Position numbers and translations under genes: made by a program | The notes under the pieces: generated by a model | What the model was told of the DNA's origin: nothing | The model's database searches: none | What the model saw: the letters and a program-made list of their open reading frames with translations, nothing else | Part shown: positions 26,395 through 34,791 of the stretch, piece after piece | How the letters are laid out: each line of letters opens with the position of its first letter | Position numbering within the stretch: the stretch's first letter is position 1 | Assembly (NCBI RefSeq): GCF_042666615.1 | Contig: NZ_JBHTDD010000016.1 | Span: 101,939-165,938 of the forward strand | Length of the DNA: 64,000 nt | Direction: 5' to 3' | Source: KBS50 sp042666615 | Lineage (GTDB): Bacteria > Actinomycetota > Actinomycetes > Mycobacteriales > Micromonosporaceae

Positions 26395-27732
26395 CTAACC
26401 GGCGTCGGGTCGGTGGCCGGTGTCTGGATGGTGGCCGGTGTCCGGCCGGTAGGCGGACTCCACGAACCGGCCCTTCCCGCCGGCGGTCAACGCGACCCGC
26501 TCGGCCCGCTCGAACCGAAGCCGTACCCCGGCGGCCACCTCCTCGTCGAATCGGTTCTGGAACGCCGTGACCACCTGGTCGAAGGAGAGGTCGCCACCAG
26601 GTTCCGGGATGAGATGCACGGTGATCTGCCCGGACGCGTCCTGGCGCACCATGCACTCGGCGAGCCCCGGTGTCTGCTTGGCGAGGCCGAGGAAGACGGC
26701 GCTGTACACCCGCCGCCCGCCGGGCAGCGTCACGAAGTCGTTGACCCGCCCGTCGACGAGTCGCATCCGTCGGAACGCGCTACCGCAGGGACAGTCGCCG
26801 TCGGGCAACAGCCGAGCCCGGTCGCCGAGCGCGTAGCGGACCAGCGGCATCGCCCGTTCCCGGTAGTGGGTGACCACGACGGAGCCGGTCGTCCCGGGCG
26901 GGACCGGCCGGCCCTGGTCGTCGACGATTTCCAGCCAGACCCGGTCCTCGTCGACGTGCAACGCGCCGTGCCGGCACTGGGTGGACACGGTGAGCACCTC
27001 GTGCGCCGAGTACTCGTCGAAGACCGGCACGCCGAATCCCTCGGCCAGCAGCGCGGCGACCTCGTCGGTGAGCAACTCCGAGTCGGTCATCACCATCCGC
27101 AGCGTCCGGCGCAGCCGGGTCAGCTCGGCATCCGTGAAGGTGTGCAGCAGCGCCCGGAGCATCACCGGGTATCCCATGATCAGTCCGGGTCTGGTCGCCA
27201 GGACCTGCCGGGCGAGCGCTGCTTCCGGCTGGCCCGCGGGTATCACCACCCGGGGGAAGAGGCCGAGTCGTTGGAACCACCGCACCGGACGGGGATACGG
27301 CTTGATGTGGGCGATCCGCCACCAGGGACGGTAGCCGGAGCGCAGGAAGCGGCGCAGCACGGTGGCGCCGTGGTAGCCGTACGCGTCGACGTCGTGCCAG
27401 ACCTCCAACCGGACGCCGGTACTGCCACTTGTCACGTCCCGGTGGTAACGGCCAGGGGCCAGGCCGGGGGTGCGGAACCGGTCGACCCCGGCTCGCAACA
27501 CCTCGGGTTTGGTAAGCGACGGCAGCCGAGCCAGCTCCGCCAGGGACGTCAGCGGCTCGTCCGGATAGTCGCCGTCCCGGTAGTACGGCACCCGCGCCCG
27601 GCAGTACGAGAGCATCTCGTTGATCCCGTTCAACGCCCGCGTCCGGATCAGCTCGGCGTCGGCCGCGTCGGCCCGCCAGGCAGCGAGTGCATGGCGTAGC
27701 TCGCGTACCGCTACGGCGAGTCCACTACTCAC
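26395..27732 (-). CDS. CapK/PaaK-like adenylate-forming enzyme (copy 2)
   Basis: Second CapK-type protein, 445 residues, with VTSGSTGVRLE, the aromatic segment EYSAHEVLTVS and the C-terminal GDCPCGSAFRRMRLVDGR carrying the Cys-x-Cys pair. It differs clearly from copy 1, so the two probably activate different acids or act in sequence. The GTG start overlaps the stop of the upstream ATP-grasp gene (GTGA). The tail ends in a degenerate repeat RPDTGHHPDTGHRPDAG. It converges with the FemAB-like gene, 25 bp apart. Confidence 0.87.
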   Translation of the reverse strand: MSSGLAVAVRELRHALAAWRADAADAELIRTRALNGINEMLSYCRARVPYYRDGDYPDEPLTSLAELARLPSLTKPEVLRAGVDRFRTPGLAPGRYHRDVTSGSTGVRLEVWHDVDAYGYHGATVLRRFLRSGYRPWWRIAHIKPYPRPVRWFQRLGLFPRVVIPAGQPEAALARQVLATRPGLIMGYPVMLRALLHTFTDAELTRLRRTLRMVMTDSELLTDEVAALLAEGFGVPVFDEYSAHEVLTVSTQCRHGALHVDEDRVWLEIVDDQGRPVPPGTTGSVVVTHYRERAMPLVRYALGDRARLLPDGDCPCGSAFRRMRLVDGRVNDFVTLPGGRRVYSAVFLGLAKQTPGLAECMVRQDASGQITVHLIPEPGGDLSFDQVVTAFQNRFDEEVAAGVRLRFERAERVALTAGGKGRFVESAYRPDTGHHPDTGHRPDAG

Positions 27733-29063
27733 CGCGCGGACTCCGGTCCCGGTCCCGGGCGGGGTCGCGCCGGGTCGGTGGTGGGTTGGGCCGGCCGGGC
27801 GGTGGCTTCGGCCGGCCGGGCGGTGGCTTCGGCCGGGTCGATGATGTCGAGCCGCACCAGCGCGTCGACCCGATCGAGGGTGGCCCGCAGCCGGGTCTGG
27901 TCCGGAGCCGCCACCAACACGTAGCCCACCTTCGCGCCGGCCCGGTCGTACGGCTCGACGTGGTCGCCGGCGGAGGCGGCCAGCACCACGTCGATGACAT
28001 GGGGCAACGCGCGCGCCGCGGCAAGCCCGTGGATGGCCACCAGCTTTCCGGCCCGCTCGGCGCACAGCGCGGAGAACGCCGCGTGCGCGCGGTGCCGTGG
28101 AGCCAGCGGCGGCCGCTCACCGACCGCCATCCGCACGGCCACCTCGGTCACATCCACGCCGTGAGCCAACCCGAGCAGTTCCGCCGACCCGTTGCCGCCG
28201 ATCCGGGCGCCCAACTCGACGAGCACCACCTGGTCGTCGGGGGTGACCAGCACGTCGACGTTGAGCGACCCCCACCGGTACGCCATGTCCTGGCAGACCC
28301 GATTCAGCATGGCCCGCACCTGGTCGGCGACCGCAGGGGAGCCACCGGGCATGGTGTGCGTGAGCGTCACGAAGTGCGGGGGTGGGGTCATCACGCGGCT
28401 GCCCAGGTCGAACAGCACGATCCGACCGTCCTGCACCACCGCCTCGGCGCTGTGGTGGGTACCGGCCAGGTAGCTCTCGGCGATGACCACTCCGGACGGC
28501 GAGGCTGCCGCTGCCCGACGCACCGCTTCGGCCAGTTCGCCCACGGCGTGGCACAGCGTGATGCCGCGCCCGCCGCTGGAATCCGTCGGCTTCACGATTA
28601 CCGGAAACGGTAGCCCGGCGGCGGCCGCGCGGACCTGGCCGGGGGAACCCTGGACGTGCCGGGGGCCCGGCAGGCCGAGCCGGTCGCACATGGCCCGGAA
28701 GAATCCCTTGTCCACCGAGGCGCGCAACGCCGCCTTCGACACCCCGCACGGCAGGCCGAGTCGCTCGGCCAAGGTCCGCTGGGTCGGCAGGTTGACGTCG
28801 CTGGCCGGGGACAGTACGCCGGCCACGTCCGCGCGATCGGCCAGCAACCGGGTCAGCCGGTCCGCATCCCGGGTGCTGACGTTCAGGAACTCGTCGGCGT
28901 GTCCGATGGCCGGCACGTCGGTGCGCTGGTCCACACAGATCGTATGCAGCCCGATCCGGCGTGCCGTCTCCAGCGTGGTGATCGCGCCGTCGGCTCCGCC
29001 CAGCACCACCAGGCTCCGTGTCGGGCGGCCCTCACGTATCTCGTCGGCTCCGGACCGGCTCAT
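27729..29063 (-). CDS. ATP-grasp ligase
   Basis: ATP-dependent carboxylate ligase of 444 residues. The N-terminal domain opens SLVVLGGADGAITTLETARR; the ATP-grasp core has FPVIVKPTDSSGGRGI (ATP-binding lysine and Gly loop), and the metal-binding end has VLVELGARIGGNGS. It resembles the family that includes carbamoyl-phosphate-synthase-like and L-amino-acid ligases; the substrate is unknown. The C-terminus is low-complexity and contains a tandem AEATARP pair encoded by a direct DNA repeat (about 27797-27840). ATGA overlap with the GT2 gene upstream and GTGA overlap with the CapK gene downstream show a tight operon. Confidence 0.88.
   Translation of the reverse strand: MSRSGADEIREGRPTRSLVVLGGADGAITTLETARRIGLHTICVDQRTDVPAIGHADEFLNVSTRDADRLTRLLADRADVAGVLSPASDVNLPTQRTLAERLGLPCGVSKAALRASVDKGFFRAMCDRLGLPGPRHVQGSPGQVRAAAAGLPFPVIVKPTDSSGGRGITLCHAVGELAEAVRRAAAASPSGVVIAESYLAGTHHSAEAVVQDGRIVLFDLGSRVMTPPPHFVTLTHTMPGGSPAVADQVRAMLNRVCQDMAYRWGSLNVDVLVTPDDQVVLVELGARIGGNGSAELLGLAHGVDVTEVAVRMAVGERPPLAPRHRAHAAFSALCAERAGKLVAIHGLAAARALPHVIDVVLAASAGDHVEPYDRAGAKVGYVLVAAPDQTRLRATLDRVDALVRLDIIDPAEATARPAEATARPAQPTTDPARPRPGPGPESAR
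27797..27840. repeat. 21-bp in-frame tandem duplication in the ATP-grasp gene
   Basis: Two copies of GGCCGGGCGGTGGCTTCGGCC-type sequence lie side by side and encode the repeated heptapeptide AEATARP in the disordered C-terminus of the ATP-grasp protein. Length is a multiple of three, so the frame is kept. Confidence 0.7.
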
Positions 29064-30058
29064 CGGGTCGACTCCGGGATCGCCAGGTCGGCCGCTGACC
29101 GGCCCGGACTGAGCAGATCCTCGGCGCGGACCGGTAGGTTGGCCTCCCGGATCAGGAACTGGGGCACATCCGGTTGTCCACGTCCGATATGGACCAGATA
29201 GCGCGCGATCACCGCGAGGGCGAACAGACCGCTGGCAAGCGCGAGACCCTGGACCACCGGCCCGCCACCTCTACCGCCGACCGTGGCGACCGCGGTGACC
29301 GTCCCGGCGAGTAGGCAGAGCATGCTCGCGAACCGGATCGGCCGTTCGGTGAACGAGATATACAGCTCGACCGCGTGTCGCGCCAGCCCGCGCACGCTCA
29401 CCTTGGCGGTGCCTCGGGTACGCGGGCGGTGCGCGACCTCAACCGTCGTCCAGGCGCTGGTAAGCCGGGGCACGGTGGCGAGGAAGTACGGCGTGCCGAG
29501 TCGCAGGTCGACGATCCGGCGGGCGAGATCGGTGCGTACCAGCCGGAACGTGGTGGCATCGGGCGGAATCTCGATGGCCAGCAGCCGCCGTGCCAGGACG
29601 TCGTGCAGCGACGAGGCGGCCCGGCGGATCCACCGGTCGCGGCGGTCCACCCGCCGTCCGAAGACCGCGTCGAATCCCTGCCCGGCCCGGTCCACCAGGC
29701 GGTGTGCCTCAGCCGGTGGGAACTGGAGGTCGGCGTCGAGGTGCAGGACCCACGGGTGGCTGGCGTACCGGTAGCCCGCCGAGAAGGCCGCCTCCAGACC
29801 GAAGTTGCGGCTCAGCGAGAGGTACGAAACCCGGGGGTCCTCATGGGCCAGGGCGCGGATCAGTTCCAGCGTCGCGTCCGTGCTTCCGTCATCGACGAAA
29901 AGCACCTGCAACTCGTACGGACCCAGTTCCGCGACGATCTCCTGATACGCCGGGCGGACGTTCTCCGCCTCGTTCAGGCAGGGCACAACGACCGTGATCG
30001 CGGATGGCCTTTTAATAGATATGTCGGGTTTGGCGACCTCATGACGCAAGCGACACAC
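29060..30058 (-). CDS. Glycosyltransferase family 2 (polyprenyl-phosphate type)
   Basis: Inverting GT-A glycosyltransferase of 332 residues. It has TVVVPCLNEAENV, the nucleotide-binding FVDDGSTD, the metal-binding HLDADLQFPP, and RGTAKVSVRGL typical of the dolichyl/undecaprenyl-phosphate sugar transferase (DPM1/GtrB/ArnC-like) group. The C-terminus has two membrane segments at about 240-290. Likely transfers a sugar to a polyprenyl phosphate at the inner membrane face. The start is uncertain: GTG at 30058, or TTG at 30049, which has better spacing from GGGGG. It is the first gene of the minus-strand GT2-ATPgrasp-CapK operon. Confidence 0.9.
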   Translation of the reverse strand: MCRLRHEVAKPDISIKRPSAITVVVPCLNEAENVRPAYQEIVAELGPYELQVLFVDDGSTDATLELIRALAHEDPRVSYLSLSRNFGLEAAFSAGYRYASHPWVLHLDADLQFPPAEAHRLVDRAGQGFDAVFGRRVDRRDRWIRRAASSLHDVLARRLLAIEIPPDATTFRLVRTDLARRIVDLRLGTPYFLATVPRLTSAWTTVEVAHRPRTRGTAKVSVRGLARHAVELYISFTERPIRFASMLCLLAGTVTAVATVGGRGGGPVVQGLALASGLFALAVIARYLVHIGRGQPDVPQFLIREANLPVRAEDLLSPGRSAADLAIPESTR

Positions 30059-30098
30059 CCCCGTGTGGCATTTCTGATCAAGCTCGATACGTCGGTCT

Positions 30099-30126
30099 TT
30101 GATCTTCCTTAATGGCGACCTAGACT
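30099..30126 (+). promoter_or_regulatory. Candidate promoter for the carbamoyltransferase operon
   Basis: TTGATC (30099-30104), a 16-bp spacer and TAGACT (30121-30126) lie in the unusually AT-rich divergent spacer between the GT2 and carbamoyltransferase genes. A transcript from here would have a leader of about 100 nt. Confidence 0.4.
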
Positions 30127-30233
30127 AGCGAGATCATCGATCAACGGCTAGGCCACAGTGGACGGGATTGTGCGTCCATATAAGACATATTGACTCGGTG
30201 ATCTTCAGGTCGGGTCGAAGGAACGGGGGCAAC

Positions 30234-32021
30234 GTGTACGTGCTGGGACTGAGTCAGCATCATGATTCTGCGGCGGCACTGCTGAAGGATGGCGAGATCG
30301 TCGCGTTCGTCAACGAGGAGCGGCTCACGCGGACCAAGCACGACGGATCGTTTCCCGCCCAGGCCGCCCGGGCCTGTTTGGAGATGGCCGGCATCACCCT
30401 GGGCGACGTGGACCACGTCGCCTACTTCTGGCAGGCCCACCGCGAGGTGCGGCACGCGGCGCGGCATTTCGTCCGGCATCTGCCGGCAACGCTCGCCGTG
30501 TTCCGCAACGATGGGGGGACCTTCACCGACAAGGCGAGCGGACTGACCGAGACGCTACGCAGCGGCGGCGCGCAGCGGCACCCCGACGACTACCATGTGG
30601 CCGGTGCGCTCCTGCTGCACCTGCGCCGGTCGTTCGGCATCGGACGGCTGCTGCGGGGTGCCCTGGGGTACGACGGCCCGACCCGGTTCCGCACCCATCT
30701 GGTCGACCATCACCACTCGCACGCGGCCAGCGCGTACCTGCTCTCTCCCTTCGACCGGGCCGCAATCATCACCTGGGACGGCATCGGCAGTGACGGCACC
30801 TCGACCTACCTGGGCGTCGGCGTGGGCGACACGATCCGCGACGTCCGCCGGATCAAGTTCCCGCACTCGCTCGGCGCGCTCTATGCCTGCGTGACCGGTT
30901 ACCTCGGCTTCAATCCCTCCCGAGACGAGGGCAAGGTGATGGGCCTGGCTGCCTACGGACAGCCAACCTATGTCGAGGAGATGCGCCGGCTGGTCCGGCT
31001 GCTGCCCGAGGGCCGCTACGAGTTGGACCTGAGCTGGTTCCGCCACCATGCCACGGGCAAGCATCAGATGTCGGCCGCCTTCCTGGACCAGTTCGGTCCG
31101 CCCCGCGCCCGGACCCGTGAGCCGGTCGAGCAGCATTACGCCGACATCGCGTACGCCCTGCAGAACACCCTGGAGGAAACCGGCCTGCACGTCGCCCGCT
31201 GGTTGCAGGCGGAGACCGGCGAGACCCGGTTGGTGACCGCGGGTGGGGTCGCCCTGAACAGCGTGATGAACGGGCGACTGCTCCTGGAGACACCGTTCGA
31301 GGAGTTCTTCGCTCAGCCGGCCGCGGCCGACGACGGCTCGGCCCTGGGCGCTGCCCTGCTGGTGAGCGTGAAGCACACCGGTGCCCCCCGGCCGCGTGGC
31401 GAGTACGTCTTCCTCGGCCCCCAGTTCACCGAGGCCGAGATGGAGAAGGCGCTCGCGGATGCCGGGCTCGAGTACCGGCGCCCGGAACGGATCACCGACA
31501 CCACCGCCGAGGCGCTCGCCGCCGGTCGGATCGTCGGCTGGTTCCAGGGGCGGATGGAGTGCGGACCGCGCGCTCTCGGTAACCGGTCCATCCTGGCCGA
31601 CCCGCGAGGGCCGGACACCAAGGACCGGCTGAACGAGAAGGTCAAGCACCGGGAACCCTTCCGCCCGTTCGCGCCGTCCTGCCTCGCCGAACGGTCCGGC
31701 GAGTACTTCGCCAGCGACTACCCTTCCCCGGTGATGCTGCTCGTATTCGACGTGCTGGAACATCAGCGGGACCGGGTGCCGGCGATCACCCACGCGGACG
31801 GGACCGCCCGCGTGCAGACCGTTTCCGCGGCCGACAATCCGCTATACCACCAGCTCATATCCCGCTTCGACGAGCTGACCGGCGTGCCGATGGTGGTGAA
31901 CACCTCGTTCAACGACAACGAGGAACCGATCGTGTGCACTCCGGCCGAGGCGGTCAACTGTTTCCTCCGTACCGACCTGGATGCCCTCGCGCTCGGCCCG
32001 TTCTGGGTGGAGAAGCCGTGA
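30234..32021 (+). CDS. NodU/CmcH-family carbamoyltransferase
   Basis: O-carbamoyltransferase of 595 residues: an N-terminal Kae1-like domain (YVLGLSQHHDSAAALL; metal-binding DHHHSHAASAY; ITWDGIGSDG) and a C-terminal YrdC-like domain (GWFQGRMECGPRALGNRSIL; VVNTSFNDNEEPI). The family makes carbamoyl-adenylate from carbamoyl phosphate and ATP and transfers the carbamoyl group to a sugar or natural-product hydroxyl. The GTG at 30234 has GGGGG upstream and matches the family N-terminus. The stop overlaps the start of the membrane protein gene (GTGA). A decorating role in the island is inferred. Confidence 0.93.
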   Translation: MYVLGLSQHHDSAAALLKDGEIVAFVNEERLTRTKHDGSFPAQAARACLEMAGITLGDVDHVAYFWQAHREVRHAARHFVRHLPATLAVFRNDGGTFTDKASGLTETLRSGGAQRHPDDYHVAGALLLHLRRSFGIGRLLRGALGYDGPTRFRTHLVDHHHSHAASAYLLSPFDRAAIITWDGIGSDGTSTYLGVGVGDTIRDVRRIKFPHSLGALYACVTGYLGFNPSRDEGKVMGLAAYGQPTYVEEMRRLVRLLPEGRYELDLSWFRHHATGKHQMSAAFLDQFGPPRARTREPVEQHYADIAYALQNTLEETGLHVARWLQAETGETRLVTAGGVALNSVMNGRLLLETPFEEFFAQPAAADDGSALGAALLVSVKHTGAPRPRGEYVFLGPQFTEAEMEKALADAGLEYRRPERITDTTAEALAAGRIVGWFQGRMECGPRALGNRSILADPRGPDTKDRLNEKVKHREPFRPFAPSCLAERSGEYFASDYPSPVMLLVFDVLEHQRDRVPAITHADGTARVQTVSAADNPLYHQLISRFDELTGVPMVVNTSFNDNEEPIVCTPAEAVNCFLRTDLDALALGPFWVEKP

Positions 32022-32815
32022 CGGATGGCAGGGCGGCGACGGACGGTGCGGCCGCGGCCGAGGGTACGGCGGCAGCCGGCGGGAAAGCCGCGCCCGGCGG
32101 TGAGGTCGCGGTGGAGGGTACGGCCGTGGCCGTACCCGGTACGGCGCGGTGGCACGGCGGATTGCGGCACTGGTGGCTGCTGCCGGCCCTGCTCGGTGGG
32201 GCACTCGCTCTGCTGATCATGGTGGTGCTGCCGCCGGACCGCACGATCGACAGCGTGCTGGAGGTGCTGTTCAAGGCCAGCCCGCTGGTGCTGGCCGTGC
32301 TCGCGATCGCCGGTTTTCCGCAGCGACCAGGGCTGGGGCTCACGTTGCTCGGCGTGCTCGTCGTCGGCTACATGGGCGTGCTGGACACCCTGAACGTCAA
32401 CCACATCTTCGCCTACGCCGAGGCGTCCGATCAGGACGCGGCGTTCCCGGAGCTGTACCAGTTCACCATCTTCATGAACGCGTTCACGGTGCTGGCTGTG
32501 CTGTTCGCCTACCGCCTCGGGGGAGCCGGCACCGACCGGGTGCTCAAGGCGGGACTGGCCGCCGTGCTTGTCGTCCTCTCCGGCCTGAACGACCTCGCCT
32601 TCTACTACACGAACTCGTGGTCCAACGGCCGGCCGGAGCGTCTGCACTGGGCGTCGCACATCAGCGTCTTCGTCGGCGGCCCGCCCACCCCGCCGGTGGC
32701 CATCGCGTTCTGCCTCGTGCACCTCGCCGTGGCGGGGGTGATCCTCATGCTGCCCGTGCGGCGCTGGTTGGGTCGATTCCCCATCGACCAGCCAACCTCA
32801 GCACCGTCACGTTGA
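32018..32815 (+). CDS. Membrane protein of unknown function coupled to the carbamoyltransferase
   Basis: I do not recognise the family. The 265-residue product has a low-complexity Ala/Gly/Thr-rich N-terminus of about 45 residues, then five or six hydrophobic segments (for example LLPALLGGALALLIMVVLP) and a polar DTLNVNHIFAYAEASDQD loop. The GTG overlaps the carbamoyltransferase stop (GTGA) and has GGAG upstream. Its 3' end overlaps the convergent mutase-like gene by 9 bp. Coupling suggests a role with the carbamoylated product, perhaps in the membrane. Confidence 0.8.
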   Translation: MTDGRAATDGAAAAEGTAAAGGKAAPGGEVAVEGTAVAVPGTARWHGGLRHWWLLPALLGGALALLIMVVLPPDRTIDSVLEVLFKASPLVLAVLAIAGFPQRPGLGLTLLGVLVVGYMGVLDTLNVNHIFAYAEASDQDAAFPELYQFTIFMNAFTVLAVLFAYRLGGAGTDRVLKAGLAAVLVVLSGLNDLAFYYTNSWSNGRPERLHWASHISVFVGGPPTPPVAIAFCLVHLAVAGVILMLPVRRWLGRFPIDQPTSAPSR

Positions 32816-33919
32816 GGCACCGCCGCGGTCGGCGAGGATCTGCCGGACCGTGTTCATCGCCTGCCGGATCACCTGGTCCATGTCCAGGTAGGCGTAGGTC
32901 GCCAACCGACCGAGCGTGTACCGGGGTGGACCCGGCAGCAGCGTCAGTTCCTGCTCGTACCGGCGCTGCAGCTTCCGGTTCACCCCGGCCACGTCGTCCA
33001 CCGGGTAGTGCCGGACCGGCGCCCCCGGGTACTCGTAGCTGACCAGGGTGCCCGGCACCGACTGGCCGCTCATCCACTTCGTCTCGACCATGCGGGTGTA
33101 CGGGTACTCCAGGCCGGGAGTGTTCACCACGCCGCAGGGCAGCACGTGATCGACATCGGGCACGTACCGGGTCCGCAGCGAAACCCCGCGCCACGGCAGC
33201 CGACCCAGCGACTCCTCGAAGAACTCGTCCAAGGCGCAGGTCAGCACCACCCCGCTCGCCCCCTGGCACAACTGTTCCCAGTCCGAAACGGTCACCCGCT
33301 GGCCGAGTGTCACCGGCACCCGCCGCAGCAGCGCGTCGATCAGTCCCGGATAGCCGCCGGCGGGCCAGCCCTGGTATGGATCCCGGAACAGGGCCCGGTA
33401 GCCGTCGTCGCGCAGATCGATCCGCTTGGGCGCCCAGGCCGCCGTGAGATTCCGCGGATCCTCGCCCCACTGCTTGCGGGTGTAGCCCTCGATGAACTCG
33501 CGGTAGAGGGTCTCGCCCATCAGGTCGACGCACCAGGTGGCGAAGTTGTCCGTCCGGGGGCGTGGCGGCCGCAACTCCAGTTCCCGGGCGATCACCGGCC
33601 ACTCGGCCAGCTCGCGCAGCTCGGACAGTTGTGGTGGCCAGCTCAGCGTCCGGCCGAACACCTTGGTGCGCACCTCGTGCCGGTAGGGCAGCATCTCCAC
33701 CAGCCCGGTGACCAGCCGCCACACGTCGAGGTCGGCGGTGTGGAAGATGTGCGCCCCGGTCGGCTCGTACAACAGCCCGTTCGCGCTCGCCGTCCGGAGC
33801 TGGCCACCCCAGGTCGGTTCGCCGTCGATGACCTCCACCGGGCAACCTGCCTCGGTCAACAGATGGGCGGTGGTGGCGCCCGCCAAGCCGGAACCGACCA
33901 CTCGCAAGATCCCCGTCAT
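32807..33919 (-). CDS. UDP-galactopyranose mutase-like flavoprotein
   Basis: FAD-dependent protein of 370 residues related to Glf. It has an N-terminal dinucleotide fold VVGSGLAGATTAHLL, WGGQLRT and GAHIFHT (Glf-type substrate-binding histidine region), FIEGYTRKQWG, and the C-terminal segment GRLATYAYLDMDQVIRQAM. Mutases of this family interconvert nucleotide-linked pyranose and furanose sugars. The ATG at 33919 lies 6 nt after a TATGAT box and has no RBS, so the mRNA is probably leaderless. The standard actinobacterial glf is a housekeeping gene, but this divergent version is probably specific to the island. Confidence 0.88.
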   Translation of the reverse strand: MTGILRVVGSGLAGATTAHLLTEAGCPVEVIDGEPTWGGQLRTASANGLLYEPTGAHIFHTADLDVWRLVTGLVEMLPYRHEVRTKVFGRTLSWPPQLSELRELAEWPVIARELELRPPRPRTDNFATWCVDLMGETLYREFIEGYTRKQWGEDPRNLTAAWAPKRIDLRDDGYRALFRDPYQGWPAGGYPGLIDALLRRVPVTLGQRVTVSDWEQLCQGASGVVLTCALDEFFEESLGRLPWRGVSLRTRYVPDVDHVLPCGVVNTPGLEYPYTRMVETKWMSGQSVPGTLVSYEYPGAPVRHYPVDDVAGVNRKLQRRYEQELTLLPGPPRYTLGRLATYAYLDMDQVIRQAMNTVRQILADRGGAST

Positions 33920-33925
33920 CGCCGG

Positions 33926-33931
33926 ATCATA
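33926..33931 (-). promoter_or_regulatory. -10 box of the mutase-like gene (leaderless)
   Basis: TATGAT on the minus strand, close to the TATAAT consensus, ends 6 nt before the ATG at 33919. No Shine-Dalgarno sequence is present. Confidence 0.55.
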
Positions 33932-34057
33932 CGGTGCTCCCCCCGGCCGTCGGAGAACGTCCATCGCGGGAGCCTGGCCGGCCCCCGATCACCCGGCCGG
34001 CGCATACCGGCCGGGGTGAAAGCGGTGCCCGCCTCGGCCCGGGACGTGTCGGGTCGG

Positions 34058-34063
34058 TACGGT
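34058..34063 (+). promoter_or_regulatory. Possible -10 box of the acVLRF1 gene
   Basis: TACGGT ends 7 nt before the ATG at 34071. The intervening CGGTGAG could alternatively act as a weak Shine-Dalgarno, so leaderless use is tentative. Confidence 0.4.
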
Positions 34064-34070
34064 CGGTGAG

Positions 34071-34727
34071 ATGAGCAGCCGACCAGCGGCGGGAGGCGGG
34101 CGGTGGGTCGAGGTCGACCCCGGCCGGGTCGCCCGCTGGATCGACGGCTTCACCGCCCGGCACGGCCCGCCCACCGTCACCAGCCACGGGTACGGCCTGC
34201 TGCTCGCCGCGCCGGACGGCGCCACCGCCGAACTGCACACCCCACCTGGTGTGCCGCCGGTGCCGGACCTACCTCGGTTTCTGGCCGCGGTCGCCCTGCC
34301 GCTGCGGACCGGGCTGCTGCTGGCCCGCAAGGGCGCGGTGGCGATCGGCGTCGCGACGGGAGATCGGCTCACCGTTTCCAAGGTGGATACCCACTACGTG
34401 CAGGGTCGTACGGCGGCGGGTGGATGGTCCCAGCAGCGCTTCGCGCGTCGCCGGGACAACCAGGCCAGGGCGGCGGCAAGCGATGCCGCCGACCTGGCGG
34501 TCCGGCTGCTGCTGCCCGAGGTGCCGGCACTGGCCGCCTTGGTCGCCGGGGGCGACCGGCGGACGGTCGACGCGATTCTCGCGGACCGGCGACTGACGCC
34601 ACTGGCCGCGCTGCGTGCCGAGCGTTTCCTGACCGTGGGCGAACCACGCCGGGCGGTGCTGGAGGCGGCCGTCGACGCGGCGCGGGCGGTCCGGATCCTG
34701 GTCCGCGATCCGCCGCCGGAGCGGTGA
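34071..34727 (+). CDS. acVLRF1-family peptidyl-tRNA hydrolase (ribosome rescue)
   Basis: 218-residue actinobacterial member of the Vms1/eRF1-like (VLRF1) group. The diagnostic segment is GGWSQQRFARRRDNQA (from residue 117), the GGxxQQRF loop whose glutamine acts in peptidyl-tRNA cleavage in the eRF1/Vms1 fold. The N-terminal half forms an alpha/beta domain (WVEVDPGRVARWIDGF). By family knowledge it would release nascent chains from stalled ribosomal complexes. It is monocistronic, followed by an unrelated small membrane protein. Functional data for actinobacterial members are, as far as I know, sparse. Confidence 0.85.
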   Translation: MSSRPAAGGGRWVEVDPGRVARWIDGFTARHGPPTVTSHGYGLLLAAPDGATAELHTPPGVPPVPDLPRFLAAVALPLRTGLLLARKGAVAIGVATGDRLTVSKVDTHYVQGRTAAGGWSQQRFARRRDNQARAAASDAADLAVRLLLPEVPALAALVAGGDRRTVDAILADRRLTPLAALRAERFLTVGEPRRAVLEAAVDAARAVRILVRDPPPER

Positions 34728-34778
34728 CCGGAGTTCTGCCGTACCGGAGGCGTCACCCAAGGGGCTCTTCCGTTCGGC

Positions 34779-34784
34779 TACCCT
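34779..34784 (+). promoter_or_regulatory. Putative -10 box of a leaderless transcript (gene at 34792)
   Basis: TACCCT ends 7 nt before the ATG at 34792; there is no Shine-Dalgarno sequence and no clear -35 element. Confidence 0.45.
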
Positions 34785-34791
34785 GCGGCGC

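Noticed and set aside
32807..32815. 9-bp overlap of convergent gene ends as a possible antisense control
   Set aside because: Short convergent overlaps are common in compact genomes and nothing else supports regulation.
22670..33919. Looked for transposases, integrases, tRNA genes or att sites bounding the glycoconjugate island
   Set aside because: None were seen; boundaries are inferred only from gene content.
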